The notes under the pieces: model-generated | Seen by the model: the letters and a program-made list of their open reading frames with translations, nothing else | Database searches by the model: none | What the model was told of the DNA's origin: nothing | DNA from: a virus | Virus record (IMG/VR): IMGVR_UViG_3300042455_001850 | Span: 1 to 64,000 of that record | Direction: 5' to 3' (one strand) | DNA length: 64,000 nucleotides | Shown: in pieces, positions 24,394 to 33,000 of the stretch | How positions within the stretch are numbered: position 1 is the first letter of the stretch | Layout of the letters: each line of letters starts with the position of its first letter | Program-made: the position numbers and the translations under genes

Positions 24394-25155
24394 ATGTCAA
24401 ATCAAGAAAACGAATTTAATTTTGATGCTCCATTCGATGTACTAGAGTTACCATCAAAAGGATTATTGTACCCAGGTAGACCATCTACGGTTAGGGTAGA
24501 ATATCTTACTGCTTCCGATGAGAATATTTTAACTTCACCAAACTTAATTAAAAGTGGTAAAGTTTTAGATATTCTTCTACAAAAGAAAATTAAAAGTACA
24601 GAAATCTCTTTAGACCAAATGTTAGTTGGTGATAGAAACTCCATTATGATTTGGTTAAGAGCCACAGGATATGGTGAAATGTATCCAGTTAAAATGATGG
24701 ACCCTGAAACAGGTGATGAATTTGAAACAGAAATTGATTTGTCTGCTTTAGGTACAAAAGAATTAACTGCTGAACCAGATGAAAATGGTGAGTTTGACTT
24801 TTTCTTACCTAGAAGTAAAAAGAAAATTAAATTTAAATTGTTAACTGTTTCTGATGAATCTTCTATCAGTAAAAAAACAGACCAAAGAAACAAAGCAACA
24901 AAATCTTTAATTAGTAACGCTTTAACATATAGATTACAGGCACAAATTAAAGAAATTGACGGTAACAGAGACCCTGCTTTCCTTGCTAAGTTTATTGAAG
25001 TTATGCCAGCTTTTGATTCTCTAAAGTTTAGAGAATATTCAGACGAAATTGAGCCAGGAATAGAACTGGAGGTGGACGTGGAGGGACCATCTGGTCCATT
25101 TCGTAGTCCCTTTAACATTGGACTCAACTTTTTTTGGCCTAACGCTAGAGTATAG
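24394..25155 (+). CDS. T4_baseplate-family (gp26-like) protein, likely tail assembly chaperone
   Basis: A 253-residue protein that fits the T4_baseplate family: FDVLELPSKGLLYPGRPSTV near the start, LTASDENILTSPNLIKSG, MLVGDRNSIMIWLRATGYG and a C-terminal FNIGLNFFWPNAR. In T4 the relative gp26 is needed for baseplate hub assembly. Here it stands between the tail tube and the tape measure gene, the position of the frameshifted tail assembly chaperones (lambda G/GT). A run of seven T near its end and an open overlapping frame downstream support the same arrangement. So a chaperone that binds the tape measure protein is the likely role (inference). Confidence 0.87.
   Translation: MSNQENEFNFDAPFDVLELPSKGLLYPGRPSTVRVEYLTASDENILTSPNLIKSGKVLDILLQKKIKSTEISLDQMLVGDRNSIMIWLRATGYGEMYPVKMMDPETGDEFETEIDLSALGTKELTAEPDENGEFDFFLPRSKKKIKFKLLTVSDESSISKKTDQRNKATKSLISNALTYRLQAQIKEIDGNRDPAFLAKFIEVMPAFDSLKFREYSDEIEPGIELEVDVEGPSGPFRSPFNIGLNFFWPNARV
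25129..25135 (+). other. Candidate programmed frameshift site (T7 run)
   Basis: Seven T read AAC TTT TTT TGG in the zero frame. A +1 (or -2) shift here joins the gp26-like frame to the open frame that runs to 25324, adding about 63 residues in place of the last 7. Position within tail assembly chaperone genes supports it; not proven. Confidence 0.5.
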
Positions 25156-25183
25156 AAAAAACCTAATAGAGGTAATCTATTAT

Positions 25184-25324
25184 ATGGTTAAACATATGCG
25201 TTTTAGTTATTCAGAAATTTTAAAAATGCCTGTTTGGGAAAGGAGAATCTATGTTGACCTTTGGCAAAAAGAAATGGAAGAACAACAAAAACAGTATAAA
25301 AATGCTCAAAGCAAAAAAAGATAA
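25184..25324 (+). CDS. Small tail assembly protein (gp51-like), separate or frameshift product
   Basis: The open frame begins upstream of 25118 but the first ATG is at 25184, 28 nt after the gp26-like stop. From this ATG the product has 46 residues: MRFSYSEILKMPVWERRIYV followed by a charged helix rich in Gln and Lys. The FSYSEILxMPxWER pattern is like short C-terminal partners of phage tail chaperones, which usually carry a YxxxLxMP motif. It may be made independently, as a C-terminal extension of the gp26-like protein by frameshift, or both. Starts other than ATG (TTG 25118) are less likely. Confidence 0.6.
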   Translation: MVKHMRFSYSEILKMPVWERRIYVDLWQKEMEEQQKQYKNAQSKKR

Positions 25325-25339
25325 AACAAAATTAAGGCA

Positions 25340-25347
25340 TATTTATC
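25340..25347 (+). promoter_or_regulatory. Late-type promoter box (TATTTATC)
   Basis: GGCATATTTATC context, 17 nt before the ATG at 25365. Confidence 0.5.
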
Positions 25348-25364
25348 AATAAAAAGAAATCAAA

Positions 25365-27137
25365 ATGCCTAGAAGTATAAAAGAAATACTTGAAGATTAT
25401 AAACAAGAGGTAAATTCAGGCTCAAAAGGCCTGAATTTTAGTGCATATAAAAATGAAATGATTACCGAAAAAAGAGTAAAGGTACCTGGTATTGAAAAAA
25501 ACGTTGCTACAAGTGCTGGTGAAGGGTACTCAAACATGGATGTTGTTAAACAAAATCTAAGGTCTTTAGGTTTTGACGTTGATGATTTGGGTAAACAAAA
25601 AACTGTTGCTCAATTAATGGCAGCACCTTTTGGTTTTAAATTTTCACTTCTTTGGCCTAAAGAAAATAAATGGGGTGAAAAAAGTTATGTTACTCTATCA
25701 ATAAATGATAAAGCAGTAGAAGCCGATAGAATTGATACTAGAGCAAAAGTTTCTAACCCAAATAGTAATGGTAAATTAATATTAGAAACAAAATTAGGTC
25801 CGGCAATTATTTTTATAGACCCTAAAGAAATAGAAAGAACTTTAGGTGGTGATGCCGGTAAGTTACCACCAGGTAAAAAAGGTGAAAACTATAAAAGAAT
25901 GTTAGAAGAAGGTGTTACTTATAAAGTACAAGTAGATTCAGACGTTATTTTATCAGGAGAAGGTAATGAAGAAACAGAGGGGGAGGAAACAGAAAAAGAA
26001 ATTCCAATTCCAGAAGAAATCGCTTCAGGTAAAAATAGAAATGAAATTTTTAGATTATTACTAAAAGGTTTTGGTAAATACGATGGAGCTGTTGTTTATG
26101 GTGATGGTTTTAAAGACCCTGAAATGGCTAAAGAATATTCTAAACTACAAAGAGAAGTACAAAAGGGTAATGCTAGTAAAGAAGATTTAAAAGAGTTTAG
26201 GGAAAAGTCTGGTAGGGATTCTTACAGTATGATGGTTTCTAATTTAAGAAAGTCATTTCCAAATAACTTTTTAAAAAACTTATCAAAAGTTTTCCCTGAA
26301 TTTAATATTCAATTTACAAAACAAAATGTCGAAGAAAATTATACTTTATCTGAAGATGAAAAAAACAAAGACAAATATAAAAGATGGAATTTAGTTTTTC
26401 CTGGTAAAGTTGTGGGGGGTCAGACCTTAGACAATTTAGATAAGAACGTTAGAGAATTTATGGTGGCAGTTAAAAAATGGTTTGCTGTACCTGTAAAGGG
26501 GCCTGATGGTAAAAAACGTTCTTATAGTATTTCTTATGATGAAGACAAGGTAAATCAGTACTGGAATAATTTTTACGGTACTAAAACTGAATCTAAGTTA
26601 ACACTTTCAAATATTTTAATGGAAATGTTAAAAGAAGAAGATGATACAAATGGTGGTAAAACAGTTAAACCCGATTATCTTTTATTAAAAATATTACCTG
26701 GTGGATTACAAACTATTGATGAAGGTCAAGAAGACGTTGAATCTCGTGAGGTGGGGGGTTCAAAAGGTTCTAAAAAACAACTTATTGATGCTGTTTTAGT
26801 TGAAGCGTCAGCTTTCTTTAAAGAAGGGGAGGACGGTAAAATAAATCAAAATGATTTAAATGTATTACCTGGTTATTCTAACGATAAAACTTATAGTGAT
26901 AAAAAAGGTAAGTCCAATTTAAACATCGAATACACTAAGGACGGTAAAGTAACTAAAGGTGTTATAACCATTAAAAATAATACTAAATTAACTAATTTAT
27001 TAACAGAAGTTATTAGGGGTGGTGATATGAAAATCAAAAAATCTAAAACAGATAGTAAATTTATTATCTTATATTATCCTTCACAAACAGAAGTTTCAAA
27101 TAAAATTAATAACACTTGGAGTGAAATTTTAAAATAA
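25365..27137 (+). CDS. Unknown structural or internal protein before tape measure
   Basis: A 590-residue, Lys/Glu-rich protein that I do not recognise. It begins MPRSIKEILEDYKQEVNSG. A beta-rich section (about 85-200) contains FSLLWPKENKWGEKSYVTLS. An acidic linker (EETEGEETEKEIPIPEE) follows near 205-220. LKNLSKVFPEFNIQ (about 305-318) resembles the IKNLQKSFPEFGIG stretch of the 19662 gene product. LTLSNILMEMLKEED (about 410-424) is an internal helical tag-like stretch. It lies between the chaperone and tape measure genes, 7 nt before the latter, so co-expression with tail genes is likely. Confidence 0.72.
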   Translation: MPRSIKEILEDYKQEVNSGSKGLNFSAYKNEMITEKRVKVPGIEKNVATSAGEGYSNMDVVKQNLRSLGFDVDDLGKQKTVAQLMAAPFGFKFSLLWPKENKWGEKSYVTLSINDKAVEADRIDTRAKVSNPNSNGKLILETKLGPAIIFIDPKEIERTLGGDAGKLPPGKKGENYKRMLEEGVTYKVQVDSDVILSGEGNEETEGEETEKEIPIPEEIASGKNRNEIFRLLLKGFGKYDGAVVYGDGFKDPEMAKEYSKLQREVQKGNASKEDLKEFREKSGRDSYSMMVSNLRKSFPNNFLKNLSKVFPEFNIQFTKQNVEENYTLSEDEKNKDKYKRWNLVFPGKVVGGQTLDNLDKNVREFMVAVKKWFAVPVKGPDGKKRSYSISYDEDKVNQYWNNFYGTKTESKLTLSNILMEMLKEEDDTNGGKTVKPDYLLLKILPGGLQTIDEGQEDVESREVGGSKGSKKQLIDAVLVEASAFFKEGEDGKINQNDLNVLPGYSNDKTYSDKKGKSNLNIEYTKDGKVTKGVITIKNNTKLTNLLTEVIRGGDMKIKKSKTDSKFIILYYPSQTEVSNKINNTWSEILK

Positions 27138-27144
27138 GTTTTAA

Positions 27145-29940
27145 ATGGCTGACGAAAATTTTGGGCAAAATAAAAAAGACGCCAAAGAATACTACGATAC
27201 CCAAAGGCAAATAGCCAAGGTTATTAAACAACAAACCGAAAGTTGGTCAACATATGGTGATGCTCAAAAAACTGTTTCTGAAAATGCTAAACAGATACGA
27301 GATACACAGAAAAGAATTAATGAGTTATTAGCTGAAGGTTCTAAGGAAGCTAAAGCTGAAGCAGCTGAACTACAAAAACAAGTTGATTATACTAGAGAAT
27401 TAAACAAAGAATTAGCTAAAACTAGTGTCCTATTAAAAGCTGGTGGTAAAGCCATTGGTAAATGGGGTATGGACAAATTGTCAAAAGGTTTTGACAATAT
27501 TCTAGATAGGTACAACAGAATGGATAGGTCTTCTAGAGAAGCAGCTATCAACATCGGTATGTCCACCACTAGAATGAACCAGTTTAGAATGGTTGTGGCA
27601 AAATCACAGTCTAGTTTAACCGCGATGGGTGTTGAACTTGAGAAAGCTGGTCAAATGCAAGAATCTTTTGCTGACGCTACAGGTAGACAAGTGATGTTAA
27701 CCGAAAAGACATTGGTACAAATGGCTGCTTTAGCTAAGACAACTGGAATGGCTGAAGAAGAAATGGCTGGTTTAGTTGGTCAGATGGATTCTTTCGGTAT
27801 GGGGGCACAAGCCTCGTCACAAGCAATAAGTAATATTGTACAAAGAACAAATAAGTTAGGACTTAATACCAAAAACGTGATGAAAAAGATTACACAGAAT
27901 GTGGGTCTTTTAAATAAACTTAGTTTTAAAAATGGTATTAATGGTTTAGCTAAAATGGCTAGATATTCAGAAAAATATAAATTGTCGTTAGAAGCTGCAG
28001 CTGGTTTCGCTGAAAAGGTAATGAGACCTGAAGGTGCTATTGATGCGGCAGCTAATTTACAGGTGTTAGGTGGTAGTATGGCTCAAATGGGTGATGCTTT
28101 TCAGTTAATGGGTCAGGCAAGAAATAACCCTGAAGAATTTATAAAGACTATCACAAAAGGTGCTGCGGAAGCTGCACAATGGGACGATGTTTCCAAAAGT
28201 TTTAAAGTTAGTGCTTATCAAATGGATAGGTTAAGAGAGGCGTCTGAAGCAACAGGTATCTCTGTGGAAGAATTAGCTGGGACTGCTAAACAAACAGCTA
28301 AGATGAATATGTTTGGTAACCTAATTAAAATTTCTGGTGATGATAAGGAATTCTTGTCGGGGATAATGGAACTTGACAGTAAAGGTCAGGCTTTCCTTTT
28401 TGATGAGAAGGGTCATAAACAATATTTAAAAGATTTAAGTGCAACAGACCAACAAGCTATAGCGGATAAATTAACCGCGGAAAAAGAAACTGAAAAAGAA
28501 AGAGCAATATCAAGACAAACTTCACAAGATTTATTAGTGAATAATTTAAATGCATTGTTAGATAAATTAATGCCAGCAATAGTTAAATTTGACGATAGTC
28601 TTAGACCTATGTTGGAATCTTTGTTAAAGAAACTTGGTTCATGGGTTGATTCTTTAATTAAAAACCCTTGGTTACTTAAACTAGCTTTAGGTCTATTGGT
28701 ATTTGCTAAAGTGGCACCAATATTATCAGCAATTCTTTCCCCATTAGCTTGGTTGTTGAAGGGTAGAATGTTAGCTCGTGGTTTTAATGCAGGTGTTGCT
28801 AAAGGACCTTTAGGTGCCGCGGGTGCAGCTAAAAGTGGTGCACAAAGTGGTGCTGGTGGTAATATGGTTAAAGCTAAATCAGGTAAAATGTACAACGCTG
28901 ATAGCCCACAAGGAAAAATGATTAGTACTAAAGGTGGGACTCAACCATTAGGTGGAGGTCAGTCTGGTCAAGCAGGTAAGGCTAGTCAAATGGGTGATTC
29001 AACGGGAAAATCGGCAACAAACATGTTAAAAGGAGCCGCAGCTATATTAATCTTATCAGCAGCTTTATTTGTATTCGCTAAAGCGTTACAGGAGTTTGAA
29101 AAGTTACAAAATGGGTGGCAAACATTAGCTTTAGCCGCAGTTAGTCTACTTGTTTTATCTGGAGCTTTATACGTTGTCGGTCAGATAATGAGTAAAGCAA
29201 GTACAAATATATTATTGGGGTCTGTAGCTATATTAGCCTTAGGTATTGCGTTGATACCGTTTGCTTACGCGATGTCATTACTCGCTGGTGTGGGTGTGGG
29301 TACTATGTTAGGTGCCGCATTAGCCCTTGGTGCTTTTGCGTTAGCAGCATTTTTAATGGGTGTGGCTCTTGTACCTATTTTATTAGGTGCTGTAGCAATT
29401 GCCGTTTTGAGTTTAGCTTTGATGTTATTCGGGACAGCTCTACAAATGGTAGCACCTGGAATGGAAATGTTCTTATCTTCACTTTCACAATTACCTTCAT
29501 TAATTGGTCCGTTATTTATGTTTGGTCCGGCCTTAATGTTAGCGTCTGTTGGTATATTTGCTTTATCAGTTTCTTTATTCGCGTTAGGTGCCGCTTGGTG
29601 GTTTGGTGGGAGTGCCTTTAAAGATTTAACACATAGTCTTGCAGCACTTAAAGGATTAGACCTTTCTGGTATGTCATCTTCCATAAGGGCAATAAATCGT
29701 GTTGATTTGGATAAGATTGAGGCTATTAAAGATTTGGCTTCAATGCTTTCTTTAGTTAGTTTGTTTGGTGGTATTAAAATTGAATTTGGTGATATCGATG
29801 TTAAAGGTACTATTAATCTTAAAGGAGGGAGTGGGGTTAGTAGAGGTACTGATTGGGTTAACGACCCTGTATTTGTTTCCAAACTTAAAAACCTTATTTG
29901 GGAATCTACCGGTAAAGGTAAAAAGGGCGGCAAATCCTAA
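27145..29940 (+). CDS. Tape measure protein
   Basis: A 931-residue protein with a coiled-coil N-terminal third (INELLAEGSKEAKAEAAELQ), an Ala/Met/Gly-rich helical middle typical of phage tape measures (MAQMGDAFQLMGQARNNPEE), then several strongly hydrophobic helices between about 510 and 840 (AILILSAALFVFAKAL, VLSGALYVVGQIM, LLGAVAIAVLSLALMLFG) and a Gly/Lys-rich end. Order after the tail assembly chaperones supports it. The hydrophobic helices could insert in the host inner membrane during DNA ejection, as proposed for other tape measures. The length would predict a tail of roughly 130-140 nm using the usual 0.15 nm per residue rule (inference). Confidence 0.88.
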   Translation: MADENFGQNKKDAKEYYDTQRQIAKVIKQQTESWSTYGDAQKTVSENAKQIRDTQKRINELLAEGSKEAKAEAAELQKQVDYTRELNKELAKTSVLLKAGGKAIGKWGMDKLSKGFDNILDRYNRMDRSSREAAINIGMSTTRMNQFRMVVAKSQSSLTAMGVELEKAGQMQESFADATGRQVMLTEKTLVQMAALAKTTGMAEEEMAGLVGQMDSFGMGAQASSQAISNIVQRTNKLGLNTKNVMKKITQNVGLLNKLSFKNGINGLAKMARYSEKYKLSLEAAAGFAEKVMRPEGAIDAAANLQVLGGSMAQMGDAFQLMGQARNNPEEFIKTITKGAAEAAQWDDVSKSFKVSAYQMDRLREASEATGISVEELAGTAKQTAKMNMFGNLIKISGDDKEFLSGIMELDSKGQAFLFDEKGHKQYLKDLSATDQQAIADKLTAEKETEKERAISRQTSQDLLVNNLNALLDKLMPAIVKFDDSLRPMLESLLKKLGSWVDSLIKNPWLLKLALGLLVFAKVAPILSAILSPLAWLLKGRMLARGFNAGVAKGPLGAAGAAKSGAQSGAGGNMVKAKSGKMYNADSPQGKMISTKGGTQPLGGGQSGQAGKASQMGDSTGKSATNMLKGAAAILILSAALFVFAKALQEFEKLQNGWQTLALAAVSLLVLSGALYVVGQIMSKASTNILLGSVAILALGIALIPFAYAMSLLAGVGVGTMLGAALALGAFALAAFLMGVALVPILLGAVAIAVLSLALMLFGTALQMVAPGMEMFLSSLSQLPSLIGPLFMFGPALMLASVGIFALSVSLFALGAAWWFGGSAFKDLTHSLAALKGLDLSGMSSSIRAINRVDLDKIEAIKDLASMLSLVSLFGGIKIEFGDIDVKGTINLKGGSGVSRGTDWVNDPVFVSKLKNLIWESTGKGKKGGKS

Positions 29941-30033
29941 TTAATATATAAGCATTTATTATTTATTATTAATACTTATTTTTAATTAAAGCTGATATGC
30001 GCTAAAATTAGTAAGTAAATTTAAATATGTAAA

Positions 30034-30041
30034 TATTTATA
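30034..30041 (+). promoter_or_regulatory. Late-type promoter box TATTTATA for hub operon
   Basis: 17 nt before the ATG at 30059; no terminator seen between tape measure and this box, so it probably adds to read-through. Confidence 0.55.
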
Positions 30042-30058
30042 TAAAAAAGTTTAAAGGT

Positions 30059-33000
30059 ATGCCAAACGCGATAAACCCAAATGATTATAATATAGATTTT
30101 TTCGCCACCGATTTTATTGGTGTTACGACAGCAGAAAGTTTTAGAGATTATCTTTTTAGTAAAAATTTACCTGACTTACCACCTGAATTAATTAACGGTG
30201 CGGCAGGTAACTTTAGTAGTGACTATGCTGAAAAAGGTTTGGAGAAATCCATTAATTATACAAGTATATCGAATCCCGGTGATATTGATGAGTGGTTGGT
30301 GGAGGGTAATTTTTCCACTTCACTTCACGAAGTTAGAGATATTAATTTATTATCAGGTAATAACTATGGGCCACCGACAATCGAGGCCTATAATGAACCA
30401 GGTTTAATACCTGAAAACACAGGTTTCTTACAATACCCTACTTCTTCAGGTGGAGACGACCTTAAATCAATTTTATTAAGTGACCAATTAGCAGGTTTAG
30501 GACCTGGAGCGGCAATTAATTTTCCTTCAGACTTAAATGATATTGCGAAAGATAGAAGAAAAGAAGAAGCTATTAATAGACTTAAACTTAAAGCTCAAGA
30601 TAATATTTTAGGTAAATTAAATTTAGACCCTTTTGGATTATTAGCGGGAGAAGATTTAATCCTTAGAGATTATAAAATCACAACAAGACCGACAGTTTTA
30701 GGTAAGGTATTTGAATTTTTTAGTGATGCAGCAGATGTAACAATACCGAATAGTCCAATACCGTCAGGTGCCTTTGGTTCCTACGGAGATTTAGATAACC
30801 CAGTTTCGTATTCCGATTTAATGGACTCTACTGGTTCTGGTACAAAAACTTTAATCTATAACGCTGTAGCTAGAAATAAATACGGACCTACATTAAGTGA
30901 ACCAAAAGGTTTCTTAGCAAATACTTTTGGAGCAGGACAAGCTGCACAAAAAAATAATTATTTATCACCCGCTAGTACAACATTAGGACAAGCGTTAGGA
31001 ATTCCTTTAATAGATAAAATAAATCAGGCTGTAGGAAAAGCGGTTGACGCTTTAAATGGTGGGGTTAATAACGGGGTTGGTATAGAAGGAAATACACCAC
31101 CCACAGAAACAGAAAACCCATCAATCACATTAGACAATATCCAAGAAAACGCACAGGCTGAATTTGATACATTATGGAATGGTCAAAATATAGATACTTG
31201 GCAAACACAGGGACCCATAACTAAAATAGAGATACCTGGTATTGGATTAAGTCTAACTATTCCTGATAATGGACCCGATGGACCTATAGGTACAAAAATA
31301 CCTATGAATGTTGGTGATGAATTTTACCCAGGAGAAATAAATGGTTCTAAAAATAGTGGTATATCTTATGATAGGGGAATGTATTGGGGTAGTCACACCA
31401 ACAACCCATTTAAAAAAGGTATTTTAAAATACACACAAGATTTAATTAATAATTCTAGAAATACAAAAGATTATAAAGATAAAGCAAGATTTGTCGGTGC
31501 AACAAACGACGCCTCAAATTTTGATGCAAAAAGTGGTAGACATAATAATTACTCTATGGGTAACACCGTTACTGATGCAGAAAACAATTTTTATTGTCGT
31601 TCTTGGTCTGTAAGAAATCCATACAGAAAAGTTAGTGATTTAATTAGACACGGAGGTGGTGTTGATTCTTCTGGTAATACAAGAAGTTTAACAAGAGAAG
31701 ATTTAAATTTAAGTGTATTAGATAATAATGGTTTTGTTAAAATAGCACCATATGTTGGGGATTTTAAATCTAGAAGTTTCAGCACTGATGGTAGTGAAAA
31801 TAATTTAGAATCTGGTGTATTAAAATTAGGAAATCCACAAATTCAAAAATACATGTTGTCTATTGAAAATTTAGCTTGGCAAAATAGTGAACATATATTA
31901 CATGTTGCTCCTTGTGAGGTAGGACCTAACGGTGGACGTATAATGTGGTTCCCACCCTATGATATTAGTTTTACCGATAACTCTAGTGCCAATTGGGAAG
32001 CAACAAGTTTTATTGGTAGAGGTGAACCTGTGTACACTTACAATAATACCGAAAGAAGTGGTACCCTTAGTTTTACCTTGATTATTGACCACTCAATGGC
32101 AATGACTGAAATAAAACAAAAGGGGGAAGAAGCTTTATTTAGATATTTCGCTGGATGTGAAAATCCAATAGAAGCCTTTACGTCAATTGTACCTAAAGCA
32201 GTTGAAGATGAAACAAAGGTACAACAAGTTACAGAAACAACAACAACTAAAACTGATGTAACTAAAGATAACCCTGAAGTTTGTGACCCTGAACCACCAC
32301 CAGTAACTAAGTTACAATTTTATTTTAGGAATGCTAGAAGATTTGAATTAGATTCTGTTGGTACAAACTTAACAACTGAATTAGGTTCTAATGCTGATGA
32401 AAAACCACCCAATTATTTATCTCAATATACTAAACTTTGGCCTAATGGTTATTTAAGAGGTAGTTCAGGTACACCACCACCTACCATACCTAACCCGAAT
32501 AATCCTGGTCAGTTTATACCTAACCCTGCTTTTACATCTAGTACACAAACTGATATAGAAACTTTAAACCAACAAGCTTTAGACAATTTAAATACTTTAG
32601 TTGATTTCTTATTAACACCTGACGGTAAAAGATATAAAATTAAAATTATTGGTAAAACAAGTGATGCAGGACCAACTTCAGGTGGTAAAAGTAATGAAAA
32701 ATTAGCTCAAAAACGTGCTAATTCAACAAAAGATTATTTATTAAACACACTTTACGCTGTAGAAACAGCTGTTGGTGTTGTTAAAGCAGAAAATTTAGGT
32801 TCACAAAAAACATACCCAACGGAAAAAGAATGGCGAGATAGTAATTTAAGATGGGAAGTTTTAGCTGTTGGTGAAACCGATTCTAGTTTATCAGTATCTT
32901 ATGATGATGGTACTGGACAAAAAACGGAACAAAAAGATGATAATAGAACTTTTGGTGATTCACAAACAAGTGTACCACAAGCTATAAGAAATAGAACAAC

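Noticed and set aside
25118-25183. TTG start for the small frame after the gp26-like gene
   Set aside because: Poor start in the middle of the upstream coding end; the frame there is better explained by a frameshift, with ATG 25184 as independent start.
28413-29933. Long minus-strand frames within the tape measure gene
   Set aside because: They are antisense shadows with Pro/Ala/Asn-rich composition, no start context and no motif.
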